Assembly (NCBI RefSeq): GCF_040905785.1
Contig: NZ_JBBDQW010000016.1
Coordinates: 100,267-164,266 of the forward strand
Direction: 5' to 3'
DNA from: Tistlia sp040905785
GTDB lineage: Bacteria; Pseudomonadota; Alphaproteobacteria; Kiloniellales; DSM-21159
Length of the DNA stretch: 64,000 nt
The position numbers were made by a program, and so were the translations under genes. Shown here in pieces: positions 34,110 to 42,700 of the stretch (position 1 is its first letter; every line of letters starts with the position of its first letter). The notes beneath the pieces were generated by a model. It saw only the letters and a list, made by a program, of their open reading frames with translations. It had not been told where the DNA came from and did no database searches.

Positions 34110-35720
34110 TCAGGCGAAGGCGTCGGGCATGGAGGCCTTCTTCTCGGTCATGAAGGCCTTGAGCGCCTCGTCGATGCCCTCGTCCAGGGCCGGAGCCTCG
34201 TAGCTGTCGAGCAGCTTGCGCACCAGGGCGTTGGCGCGCTGCTGGGCGCCCTGCTCGCCCTCGGCCAGCCACTGCTCGTAGGAATTGTTGTCGGCGATGG
34301 TCGAGCGGTAGAAGGCGGTCTCGAAGTTGCGCTGCGTGTGGGTCGCGCCGAGGAAGTGGCTGCCCGGGCCGACCTCGCGGATCGCGTCCATCGCCTGGCC
34401 GTTTTCGCTCATGTCGACGCCCTGGCTCAGGGTCTGCAGCATGCCGAGCTGGTCGGCGTCCATGACGAACTTCTCATAGGAGCTGACCAGCCCGCCCTCC
34501 AGCCAGCCGGCGGCGTGGAGCACGAAGTTGACGCCGCCGAGCAGCGTCGGCTGCAGCGTCGCCGCGCTTTCGTAGGCGGCCTGGGCGTCGGGCAGCTTGG
34601 AGCCGCAGAGGCCGCCGCCCGAGCGGAAGGGCACGCCGAGGCGCCGCGCCAGCTGGCCGACGCCGTAGAGCACCAGCGCCGGCTCCGGCGTGCCGAAGGT
34701 CGGCGCGCCGGACTGCATCGACATCGAGCTGGCGAAGGAGCCGAAGATCACCGGGGCGCCGGGCCGGACCATCTGGGCGAAGGCCATGCCGGCCAGGGAC
34801 TCGGCCAGCGTCTGGGTCATGACGCCGGCGACCGTGCAGGGCGCCATGGCGCCCGACAGGATGAAGGGCGTGACGATGGTCGCCTGGTTGTGACGCGCGT
34901 AGACCTTGAGCGCGCCCAGCATGGTCTCGTCCCAGACCATCGGCGAGTTGGCGTTGATCAGGCTGACGGTCACGCAGTTCTGCTCGACGAAGTCGTCGCC
35001 GAACAGGATCTTGGCCATGGCCACCGTGTCTTCGGCGCGCTCCGGGGCGGTCACCGAGCCCATGAAGGGTTTGTCCGAGTAGCGGATGTGGCTGTAGACC
35101 ATGTCCAGGTGGCGCTTGTTCACCGGGATGTCGGTCGGCTCGCAGACCGTGCCGCCGGAGTGGTGCATCGCCGGCGTCATGTAGGCCAGCTTCACGAAGT
35201 TGCGGAAGTCCTCGATGGTGCCGTAGCGCCGCTCGCCCTCGAGGTCGTGGACGAAGGGCGGGCCGTAGACCGGCGCGAAGACCGTGCCGTCGCCGCCGAT
35301 CGTGACCGAGCGCTCGGGATTGCGGGCGTGCTGGGTGAAGCGCGCCGGCGCGTTGTCCTGGACGATCTTGCGCGCCAGGCCCCGCGGGAAGTGGACCCGC
35401 TCGCCCTGGACGTCGCAGCCGTGCGCGGCGAGCAGCTCGAGCGCCTCGGCGTCGCCGCGGAACTCGATGCCGATCTCCTCCAGTATCGTGTCGGCGTTGT
35501 GCTCGACGATCTCGAGGGCCTCCTCGTTCAGGACCTCGAAGACCGGGATCTTGCGGTGGATCTGGCCGAGCTGCTTGATGGCGCCGCCGCGCCGGAGGGC
35601 GCGTCTCGCGTCGGCGCCGCCGCTGCCGCTGCCGCGACCGCGCCGGCTGCCCCGGGCGCCGGACTCTTCCTCCGATCCCGTCGCCGCCACATCCGCCGGA
35701 CCCGCTGCCTGGTCGACCAT
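34110..35720 (-). CDS. Trimethylamine-methyltransferase (MttB) family protein, non-pyrrolysine type
   Basis: The 536-residue protein covers the MttB TIM barrel (GYPPF-like VYGPPFVHDLEGERRYG, SDKPFMGSVTAPERAEDT, GAPVIFGSFASSMSMQSGAP). There is no in-frame TAG, so it belongs to the group without pyrrolysine, whose studied members demethylate glycine betaine and other quaternary amines and pass the methyl to a corrinoid protein. An Arg/Gly-rich low-complexity stretch fills residues about 20-45. It is divergent from the FAD/GcvT gene at 36039, a pairing that fits betaine breakdown. ATG at 35720 has GGAGGG seven bases upstream. No corrinoid protein gene is in the window. Confidence 0.92.
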   Translation of the reverse strand: MVDQAAGPADVAATGSEEESGARGSRRGRGSGSGGADARRALRRGGAIKQLGQIHRKIPVFEVLNEEALEIVEHNADTILEEIGIEFRGDAEALELLAAHGCDVQGERVHFPRGLARKIVQDNAPARFTQHARNPERSVTIGGDGTVFAPVYGPPFVHDLEGERRYGTIEDFRNFVKLAYMTPAMHHSGGTVCEPTDIPVNKRHLDMVYSHIRYSDKPFMGSVTAPERAEDTVAMAKILFGDDFVEQNCVTVSLINANSPMVWDETMLGALKVYARHNQATIVTPFILSGAMAPCTVAGVMTQTLAESLAGMAFAQMVRPGAPVIFGSFASSMSMQSGAPTFGTPEPALVLYGVGQLARRLGVPFRSGGGLCGSKLPDAQAAYESAATLQPTLLGGVNFVLHAAGWLEGGLVSSYEKFVMDADQLGMLQTLSQGVDMSENGQAMDAIREVGPGSHFLGATHTQRNFETAFYRSTIADNNSYEQWLAEGEQGAQQRANALVRKLLDSYEAPALDEGIDEALKAFMTEKKASMPDAFA

Positions 35721-36038
35721 CGCACCCTCCAAGGGCCAAGGGCCGACCGCGGTGTCTGGCGGTGCGGCCGGCCGGAAACTCCTGATGCGTTTGTGCGAGC
35801 GCGCAGGCCCGGCAGGCTGTCCGGCAGGCGACAGGTAACGCCGTGAATGCGGCGTCGCCCGCCCCGGCTACCGCGCGCGCCACAGGCCGCGGGCGCGCCG
35901 CGTCGCTTCCGCCCTAATCGCTGTCGCTTTTCCCTCCGCGCGGCGCGCGCGGCCTTGCCAGTTTTCGCCGGTCCGCAAGCGTGGCCCGGTGGCCTTGCGG
36001 AGCCGAAGGCGCCGGGCGCTCGAAAAGGACGATTGGTC
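35721..36038. other. Divergent intergenic region between MttB-like and FAD/GcvT genes
   Basis: About 318 bases of GC-rich sequence separate the two divergent genes. I see the two ribosome sites at the ends but no convincing promoter hexamers, dyad or small gene. Confidence 0.5.
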
Positions 36039-38492
36039 ATGGCGGGTTTCCCCTCGACGGCGCGGGTCGTGGTCATCGGCGGCGGCGTCAACGGCGCCTC
36101 GGCGCTCTACCACCTGGCGAAGAAGGGCTGGCACGACGTCGTGCTGCTCGAGCGCAGCGAGCTGACCGCCGGCTCGACCTGGCACGCGGCCGGCCTGCTG
36201 CCGCTGTTCAACATGAGCTACTCGGTGGGGCAGCTGCACCAGTACTCGGTCGAGCTCTACAAGAAGCTCGAGGCCGAGACCGGCCAGGCCGTCTCCTTCC
36301 ACCAGACCGGCAATCTGCGGCTGGCGACCAACCGCGACCGCATGGACGAGTACCGCAACTACCAGTGCACGGCCGAGACCATCGGCGTCGAATGCCACCT
36401 GATCGACGTCGAGGAGATCAAGCGGCTCTGGCCGCTGATCGACGCCGAGGGGCTGGTCGGCGCGCTCTGGCACCCGACCGACGGCCACGTCGCGCCGGTC
36501 GACGTCACCATGGCCCTGGCCAAGGGCGCGCGCGACCGGGGCGCCCGGATCCTCCAGGGCACCGCCGTGACCGCGATCGAGCGCAACGGCTCGTCCGAGT
36601 GGCTGGTCAGGACCGACAAGGGCGAGATCGCCTGCGAGCACGTCGTCTGCGCGACCGGCAACTACGCGCGCACCACCGCCCGGATGGTCGGCCTGGAGCT
36701 CCCGGCGATCCCGGTCGAGCACCAGTACATCGTCACCGACGTCGACCCCGAGCTGAAGGCCTACCGCGCCGCCGGCAACGCCGAGCTGCCGGTGCTGCGC
36801 GAATCCGACGCCCAGTACTATCTGCGCGAGGAGCGCAATGGCTGGATCCTCGGGCCCTACGAGAAGCACGCCCCGGCCTGTTTCGTCGACGGCGTGCCGC
36901 CGACCTTCGAGAAGGATCTCTTCCCCGGCGACCTGGAGCGGCTGCTGCCCCACGTCGAGGCCTGCATGCGGCGCGTCCCCTCCTTCGAGAACGCCGGCAT
37001 CAAGGACATCGTCAACGGGCCGATCTCCTACTGCCCCGACGGCAACCCCATGGTCGGGCCGGCCTTCGGGCTGCCGAACTTCTGGATCTCCGAGGGCCAC
37101 TCCTTCGGCATCACCGCGGCCGGCGGCGCGGGCTGGCAGCTCGCCGAGTGGATGGTCGAGGGCGAGCCGACGGTCGACATGATGGGCGTCGACCCCCGGC
37201 GCTTCGGCGTCGTCTCCAAGAAGTTCGCGAAGATCAAGAACGAGGAGGCCTACGAGCACGTCTTCTTCAACCACTACCCGATGGAGGAGCGCCCCGCCGG
37301 ACGCCCGGCCAAGACGCCGCCGGCCTACGAGCGGCTCGAGCGCGCCGGCGCGGTCTGGGGCCAGGCCTTCGGTTGGGAGCGGCCGAACTGGTTCGCACCG
37401 CAGGGCGTCGAGCGCCGCGACGTCTACTCCTTCCGCCGCTCCAACTGGTTCGAGCACGTCGGCAACGAGGTCCGCGCGATGCGCGAGCGCGCCGGCCTGC
37501 TGGAGCTCTCCAGCTTCGCCAAGTACCTGGTCGAGGGCCGCGGCGCGCGCGAGTGGCTCGACCGCATGATCGCCAACAACGTGCCCAAGAGCGTCGGGCG
37601 CATGAACCTCTGCCACGCCCTGACCGACTCGGGCTCGGTGCGCGCCGAGTTCACCATCCTGCGCCTGCCCGACGGACTCTACGGCGAGCGCTTCTACGTC
37701 GTCGGCCCGGGCCGCGCCCACGACATGGACTGGGACTTCCTGACCCGGCGCCTGCCGCGCGACGGCTCGGTCTTCCTGCAGGACGTCACGACCCAGTACG
37801 GCGTCTTCGTGCTGGCCGGCCCCGACTCCCGCAAGATCCTGGAGCAGCTGGCCGACGCCGACGTCTCGAACCAGGGCTTCCCCTGGCTGACCGGGCGCGA
37901 CATCCCGGTCGGCTGGTGCACCGGCGTGCGGGCGCTGCGGGTCAACTTCGTCGGCTCGCTCGGCTGGGAGCTGCATCACCCGATCGAGTACCAGAACCAC
38001 CTCTACGACCAGATCATGGAGGCGGGCCGCGCCTACGACATCGGGCTGGTCGGCATGCGCGCCATGGACTCCATGCGCCTGGAGAAGTCCTATCGCCTGT
38101 TCGGCACCGACCTCAACGCCGAGAACACCGTGCTGGAAGCCGGGCTGTCCCGCTTCGTACGGCTCAACAAGGCCGAGTTCACCGGCCGCGAGGCCCTGGT
38201 GCGCCAGCAGGAGGCGGGTATCCCCAACACCTACTGCACGCTAGAGATCGAGGCCGACGACGCCGACCCCTTCGGCAACGAGCCGATCTACATGGACGGC
38301 GAGGTCGTCGGCCGCGGCACCGCCGGCGGCTACGGCCACCACGTCGGCAAGTCGCTGATGCTGGGCTACGTCAAGACGCCCTTCGCGGAGATCGGCCGCA
38401 CCTGCCAGGTCCGCGTTCTGGACCAGCTGCGCCCGGCGCGCATCGTCGCCGAGAGCCCCTACGACCCGGACAACGAGGCGCTACGGGCCTGA
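36039..38492 (+). CDS. FAD-dependent oxidoreductase with GcvT domain (dimethylglycine/sarcosine dehydrogenase-like)
   Basis: The 817-residue protein has an N-terminal DAO-type FAD domain (VVVIGGGVNGASALYHLAKKG near residue 9-29), then a linker, then a GcvT aminomethyltransferase fold (about 430-815) that binds tetrahydrofolate. STWHAAGL carries the histidine that links FAD covalently in dimethylglycine dehydrogenase. The arrangement is that of dimethylglycine and sarcosine dehydrogenases, which oxidise an N-methyl group and transfer it as 5,10-methylene-THF. It faces the MttB-like gene and shares a region with choline and betaine genes, so dimethylglycine is the likely substrate. ATG at 36039 follows AAAAGGA; the long upstream frame is not coding. 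Confidence 0.92.
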   Translation: MAGFPSTARVVVIGGGVNGASALYHLAKKGWHDVVLLERSELTAGSTWHAAGLLPLFNMSYSVGQLHQYSVELYKKLEAETGQAVSFHQTGNLRLATNRDRMDEYRNYQCTAETIGVECHLIDVEEIKRLWPLIDAEGLVGALWHPTDGHVAPVDVTMALAKGARDRGARILQGTAVTAIERNGSSEWLVRTDKGEIACEHVVCATGNYARTTARMVGLELPAIPVEHQYIVTDVDPELKAYRAAGNAELPVLRESDAQYYLREERNGWILGPYEKHAPACFVDGVPPTFEKDLFPGDLERLLPHVEACMRRVPSFENAGIKDIVNGPISYCPDGNPMVGPAFGLPNFWISEGHSFGITAAGGAGWQLAEWMVEGEPTVDMMGVDPRRFGVVSKKFAKIKNEEAYEHVFFNHYPMEERPAGRPAKTPPAYERLERAGAVWGQAFGWERPNWFAPQGVERRDVYSFRRSNWFEHVGNEVRAMRERAGLLELSSFAKYLVEGRGAREWLDRMIANNVPKSVGRMNLCHALTDSGSVRAEFTILRLPDGLYGERFYVVGPGRAHDMDWDFLTRRLPRDGSVFLQDVTTQYGVFVLAGPDSRKILEQLADADVSNQGFPWLTGRDIPVGWCTGVRALRVNFVGSLGWELHHPIEYQNHLYDQIMEAGRAYDIGLVGMRAMDSMRLEKSYRLFGTDLNAENTVLEAGLSRFVRLNKAEFTGREALVRQQEAGIPNTYCTLEIEADDADPFGNEPIYMDGEVVGRGTAGGYGHHVGKSLMLGYVKTPFAEIGRTCQVRVLDQLRPARIVAESPYDPDNEALRA

Positions 38493-38591
38493 TGCAATCC
38501 AGCACCGGGCGGTGCCGCACTTTTCCGGCTGACAGCGGCCGGGGCTCGAGGTATTCTGGAACGGATCGTGAACGACCGGGAGCCCGTCGCC

Positions 38592-39062
38592 ATGGCACCG
38601 CTGATCCTGATCCAGGTCGAAGCCGAGGAGCTCGACACCGCGGCAGCCTTCTACGTCCGCGCCTTCGGGCTGGTCGTCGGCAGGCGTCTCGGGCCGGCGG
38701 TCGTCGAGCTGATCGGCGGCAGCGCGCCGATTCATCTACTCGCCCGCGACCCCGTCCCCGGGGAAGGCGGGCGGCTGAGGCCGCCGGTCCAGGTCGACCT
38801 CGTGGTCGAGGACCTCGAGACGGCGCGCGCGCGGGCGGCCCAGGCCGGGGCTCGGCTGGAGGGTCAGGTCCGCGACCACGACTGGGGCAGCATCGCGCAG
38901 CTCACCGATCCCTTCGGCAACCGGGTGTGCCTGCTGCAGTTCCGTCGCGGCGGTCTGGCCGAAGCACCCTCGGCGGCCTGGAATCCGGGGCCGATTGCGA
39001 CCGCGGCGCAGGCGGCGGCCGTCCATCGGAAGCTCGGACATCGGGAGGCGCCGGGGCCATGA
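38592..39062 (+). CDS. VOC-family protein (first of a tandem pair)
   Basis: The 156-residue protein has a VOC fold over its first 120 residues (ILIQVEAEELDTAAAFYVRAFG; DLVVEDLETARARAAQAGA; TDPFGNRVCLLQF). An Ala/Pro-rich tail follows that the neighbour lacks. It closely resembles the next gene and overlaps it by four bases (ATGA), so the pair arose by duplication and may work together. A GTG eight codons upstream is an alternative start. Function unknown; bacterial VOC pairs can be dioxygenases, isomerases or binding proteins. Confidence 0.83.
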   Translation: MAPLILIQVEAEELDTAAAFYVRAFGLVVGRRLGPAVVELIGGSAPIHLLARDPVPGEGGRLRPPVQVDLVVEDLETARARAAQAGARLEGQVRDHDWGSIAQLTDPFGNRVCLLQFRRGGLAEAPSAAWNPGPIATAAQAAAVHRKLGHREAPGP

Positions 39063-39472
39063 CGGCGAGCGTGCTGATCAACATCGACGTCGACGATATC
39101 GACCGGGCCGAGTCCTTCTACGGCCGCGCCTTCGGCCTCACCGTCGGGCGCCGGCTCGGGCCCGAGGTCGTCGAGCTGCTCGGGGCCGACGCGCCGCTCT
39201 ACCTGCTCGCCAAGCCGGCCGGCACGGCGGCGGCGGCCGGACCGGGCGGGACGCGGCGCGACTACCGGCGACACTGGACGCCGGTGCACCTGGACTTCCT
39301 CGTCGAGGACCTGGAGCCGGCCCTGCAGCGCGCCCGCGACGCCGGCGCCGAGCTCGAGGGCGAGATCCGCGAGCACAGCTGGGGCCGCATCGCCCAGATC
39401 GCCGATCCCTTCGGCCACGGCATCTGCCTGCTGCAGTTCCAGGGCCGCGGCTACGACGAGATCGCCGGGTAG
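39059..39472 (+). CDS. VOC-family protein (second of a tandem pair)
   Basis: The 137-residue protein shares with its upstream neighbour the blocks FYGRAFGLTVGRRLGPEVVEL and ADPFGHGICLLQF; the two are clear paralogues. A single VOC module pair of about 130 residues is present, with a possible metal-binding His and Glu at the usual places. It ends one base before the convergent extensin-like gene. Role unknown. Confidence 0.85.
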   Translation: MTASVLINIDVDDIDRAESFYGRAFGLTVGRRLGPEVVELLGADAPLYLLAKPAGTAAAAGPGGTRRDYRRHWTPVHLDFLVEDLEPALQRARDAGAELEGEIREHSWGRIAQIADPFGHGICLLQFQGRGYDEIAG

Positions 39473-40408
39473 CTACTCGCACATCCGGTAGCCGCCGGAG
39501 CGGCGCTTGACGTCCAGGTGCAGGTGGTCGTCGTGGGCGGCGTTGGTGGTCGGGCCGATGACGGTGGTGAAGTAGGCGCAGGCGCCGCCGCGGATCGCCG
39601 CCTGGAAGGCGCGCTGCGGCGCTGCGCTGTCCGGCCGCGGCGCGATCAGCATGACGCTGCCGTCGGCGAAGCGCAGGCCCATGACGTCGAGCGCGTTGGC
39701 GAAGGCGTGCTCGCTGGGCGTGGCGCTGCCGTCACGGCCCCGGCAGTGATAGCTGGTCGAGGCCAGCAGGCTTTCGACGGCGGTGCCGAGGTGCAGCACC
39801 GCCGAGGGCGCCACCACCCCGCCAATCCAGCGCGCCACCGCCAGCGCCGCCTCGCAGCGCAGCAGCACCTCGGGGCCCTCGAGGGCGATGCCGCCGGGCA
39901 GCGCCGTGACCGCCAGCGGCCGCTCGGCACCGCAGCCGTTCTCCTCGATCGGCTCGGCCAGGGTGAAGACGGCGCCCAGGCGGCGCAGCTCCGCCTCGCA
40001 GTCCAGGGTTTCGGCGAGCTCGAAGGCCGGCCGCTCCTCCGCCATGGCCTCGTCGAGCGGCGGCGACTCGTGCTCGTCCGCGACCGGCCCTTCCGGCGCC
40101 GCCAGCGGCGGGTGCTCGGGTTCCTCCACCGCTTCCGCCGCCTCGGCTGCGACCGGCGCGGCGTCCTCGGGAGCCGCCGCCTCGGCGACCGTCGCCTCGG
40201 CAGCCGGCGCCAGCCGCCTGTCCTTCGGCGGCGAGGCCTGCAGCGGCGCGTCCGGGTCGGACCAGTCGGCGACCGGGTCGGGTCCGCCCAGCTCGGGCGG
40301 ACGCAGCGGCGGCAGCGGCAGCGTCTCGCCGGCGACCGGCGCGCCGCCGAGGCCGACCAGGAGGCCGATGAGCGCGCTCGCCCGCAGCAGGCGGCCGGGA
40401 CCTGTCAC
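39473..40408 (-). CDS. Secreted extensin-like C-terminal domain protein
   Basis: The 311-residue protein begins with a signal peptide (residues 1 to about 27, PVAG). It then has a low-complexity Pro/Ala/Glu-rich linker (about 30-125) that probably spans the periplasm. The extensin-like domain comes last (about 130-311): LDCEAELRRLGAVF, SYHCRGRDGSATPSEHAFA and NAAHDDHLHLDVKRRSGGYR. His and Asp residues fit a zinc-peptidase-like site, and a peptidoglycan target is likely. Its GTG start overlaps the stop of the L,D-transpeptidase gene, so the two are translationally coupled wall enzymes. Confidence 0.88.
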   Translation of the reverse strand: MTGPGRLLRASALIGLLVGLGGAPVAGETLPLPPLRPPELGGPDPVADWSDPDAPLQASPPKDRRLAPAAEATVAEAAAPEDAAPVAAEAAEAVEEPEHPPLAAPEGPVADEHESPPLDEAMAEERPAFELAETLDCEAELRRLGAVFTLAEPIEENGCGAERPLAVTALPGGIALEGPEVLLRCEAALAVARWIGGVVAPSAVLHLGTAVESLLASTSYHCRGRDGSATPSEHAFANALDVMGLRFADGSVMLIAPRPDSAAPQRAFQAAIRGGACAYFTTVIGPTTNAAHDDHLHLDVKRRSGGYRMCE

Positions 40409-41508
40409 TGCGCCGCGGCCTCCTCGGAGCTTCCGGTTGCCGAGGCCGGGTCATCCGGCGCCTCGCCGGCCTCGAGGAAGACGACCTTCGTGCCCTCGCG
40501 GACCAGATGGGCCAGCTCGCGCGCGTCCCAGTTGGTCAGGCGCACGCAGCCCTGGACCGGTTCCCTGTCGAGCGCGGCCGGTTCGGCGGTGCCGTGGAGG
40601 CCGCAGCCCTCCAGGGTCAGGTCGATCCAGGCGCTGCCGACCGGCCCGTTGGGGCCGGGCGGAACGTGCAGCTTCTCGTCGCCGGAGCTGGAGACGTGGG
40701 TATAGGCGGGGTCGAGGGCGACGGTGCGGACCTTGTGGCTGCCCCGGGGCGCCGGCGCCGCCGGGCTGCCGACGCTCGCCGGGTAGGCGGCGACCAGGGC
40801 GCCCTCGCCGTCGAAGGCGCGGACCCGCCCGGCGGCGCCGTCGATCTCCAGGCTCTCGACCCCAGGCTCGGCCAGCGGCTCGCCGGGATCGGCGACGACC
40901 ACCACGGTGCCGGCTTCGGCGAAGTCCTTGCCGGGGTTGAGCTCGACCAGCAACTCCTCGGCCATGTGGAAGCGCTCGGCGAGCATCTCCAGCGGGCCGG
41001 TGTAGGCCACGCTCTTGAGCTTCGAGAGCGCCCCGACGTCTTCCGGCACGCTCTCCAGGTACGGACCGGCGACGTCGGCCTCCGTGATCTCGTAGTCGAC
41101 CAGGGCGGGCCGGATGCTCTCGGCAGCCAGCGTCGCCCAGACGTCCTCGTCGACCAGGCCGTCCGGCTTCAGGCTCTCGGCGAACTCCAGTGCCCGGACC
41201 GCCTCTGTCACCTTGTCGCCCGGCAGGCCGTCGATGACGCCGACCGAAAAGCTGCGGCGGTCGAGCAGGACCTGCAGCTTGACCAGGAGGGCGCGCCCGA
41301 TCGACTTCGACTCGACGGTGGCGCCCTCGGCCGTCCGGACGGTTTTCGCAAAGGTAGCGTCGTTGACCGCCTGGCCGGTGAGCGGGAGGCCTTCCGATGC
41401 CGCGGCGCTGCCGAGGAGGGCGACGCAGAAAGCGACCGCGAGCGCCGACGGCAGGACGGCGAGACGGCGCCCTGCGAGCCGGCGCGTGGCGGTGGGTCCT
41501 GCGGGCAT
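40405..41508 (-). CDS. L,D-transpeptidase (YkuD domain) protein
   Basis: The 367-residue protein has a signal peptide (residues about 15-37). A peptidoglycan-binding-like N-terminal region (RALLVKLQVLLDRRSFSVGV near 60-80) and a LysM-like stretch (ERFHMAEELLVELNPG near 175-190) follow. The YkuD catalytic domain is last, with GCGLHGTAEP and VQGCVRLTNWDA containing the His and Cys of the active site. It would cross-link peptidoglycan or attach outer-membrane proteins from the periplasm. ATG at 41508 has AGAGGAA eight bases upstream; the frame further up is unsupported. It precedes the extensin-like gene in a two-gene unit. Confidence 0.92.
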   Translation of the reverse strand: MPAGPTATRRLAGRRLAVLPSALAVAFCVALLGSAAASEGLPLTGQAVNDATFAKTVRTAEGATVESKSIGRALLVKLQVLLDRRSFSVGVIDGLPGDKVTEAVRALEFAESLKPDGLVDEDVWATLAAESIRPALVDYEITEADVAGPYLESVPEDVGALSKLKSVAYTGPLEMLAERFHMAEELLVELNPGKDFAEAGTVVVVADPGEPLAEPGVESLEIDGAAGRVRAFDGEGALVAAYPASVGSPAAPAPRGSHKVRTVALDPAYTHVSSSGDEKLHVPPGPNGPVGSAWIDLTLEGCGLHGTAEPAALDREPVQGCVRLTNWDARELAHLVREGTKVVFLEAGEAPDDPASATGSSEEAAAQ

Positions 41509-41683
41509 CAGCCGGTTCCTCTGCGGGAGCTGTGGCGGAGCTTCAGCAACGGTCGGCTGCGGCAAAGCGTTCCCGGGGCGACCGCTTGCCGGCGGGGCGC
41601 GGCGGCGTGCGGCGCTTGACGCTCCCGGCGGCGCGTGCGAGGACGCGGCCCTGCCGCACCCTCGTCTCGCCGGGACCCAAGCC

Positions 41684-42700
41684 GTGTCCGACCTGCTGAC
41701 CAAGCTGCTCGCCGAGCGCCCCTGGCTGATCGCCGACGGCGCCACCGGCACCAACTTCTTCGCCATGGGCCTGCAGCACGGCGACGCGCCCGAGTTGTGG
41801 AACCTGGAGCAGCCCGAGAAGGTGCGCGCCCACTACCGCGGCTTCCTCGAGGCGGGCAGCGACCTGGTGCTGACGAACAGCTTCGGCGGCACCGCGAACC
41901 GCCTGCGCCTGCATGGCGCCCAGGACCGGGTGCATGAGATCAACGAGGCCGCGGCGCGGCTGCTGGCCGAGGAAATCGCCGCCTGCGGCCGCCCCGTCGT
42001 CTGCGCCGGCTCGGTCGGCCCGACCGGCGACCTGCTGGAGCCCCTTGGGCCGCTGACCTACGACCAGGCCGTGGCCGCCTTCCGGGCCCAGTGCGAGGGC
42101 CTGAAGGCCGGCGGCGCCGACCTCGCCTGGATCGAGACCATGTCCTCGCCCGAGGAGCTCAAGGCGGCGATCCAGGGCGCCACCGAGGCCGGCCTGCCGG
42201 TCACCTGCACCCTGTCCTTCGACACCCACGGCCGCACCATGATGGGCGTGACCCCGGCCGAGCTCGCCGGCCTCGCTCACGACAGCGCGCCGCGGCCGCT
42301 GGCCTTCGGCGGCAACTGCGGCACGGGCGCCGCCGAGCTGGTCGCCGCCCTGGTCCAGATGCGCCAGGCGACCGGCCCCGGCGACGTCGTCATCGCCAAG
42401 GCCAACTGCGGCATTCCCGAGTTCGTCGAGGGCGAGGTCGTCTACAACGGCACGCCGGAGCTGATGGCGCGCTACGCCGTGCTGGCGCGCGACAGCGGCG
42501 CGCGGATCATCGGCGGCTGCTGCGGTACCACGCCGGAACACATCCGTGCCATGCGCGAGGCCCTCGAGACGACGCCGCCGGGCGAGCCGCCGACGATCGA
42601 GTCGGTGATCGCGGCACTCGGCAGCGTCTCGGCCGGCGGCCAGGGCCAGGGCCCGGGCGCGAGCGCCGGCCACCGCACGGGCCGACGGCGGCGCGGCTAG
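41684..42700 (+). CDS. bmt: Betaine-homocysteine/homocysteine S-methyltransferase family protein
   Basis: The 338-residue protein starts at a GTG and has the homocysteine-binding zinc barrel: ADGATGTNFFAMGL near residue 16-29, NSFGGTANRLRLHG, the first zinc cysteine in FGGNCGTGAAEL and the pair in IGGCCGTTPEHI. It would move a methyl group from glycine betaine to homocysteine, giving methionine and dimethylglycine. Placement beside the choline transporter and near a dimethylglycine-dehydrogenase-like gene supports betaine as donor, though S-methylmethionine is an alternative. It converges with the HAD gene, overlapping it by four bases. Confidence 0.87.
   Translation: MSDLLTKLLAERPWLIADGATGTNFFAMGLQHGDAPELWNLEQPEKVRAHYRGFLEAGSDLVLTNSFGGTANRLRLHGAQDRVHEINEAAARLLAEEIAACGRPVVCAGSVGPTGDLLEPLGPLTYDQAVAAFRAQCEGLKAGGADLAWIETMSSPEELKAAIQGATEAGLPVTCTLSFDTHGRTMMGVTPAELAGLAHDSAPRPLAFGGNCGTGAAELVAALVQMRQATGPGDVVIAKANCGIPEFVEGEVVYNGTPELMARYAVLARDSGARIIGGCCGTTPEHIRAMREALETTPPGEPPTIESVIAALGSVSAGGQGQGPGASAGHRTGRRRRG

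Noticed and set aside
35981..38500. A frame of more than 1100 codons overlapping the FAD/GcvT gene
   Set aside because: Only its last 137 codons (from 39059) are a real VOC gene; the rest is Arg/Ala/Pro-rich shadow of the FAD/GcvT gene.
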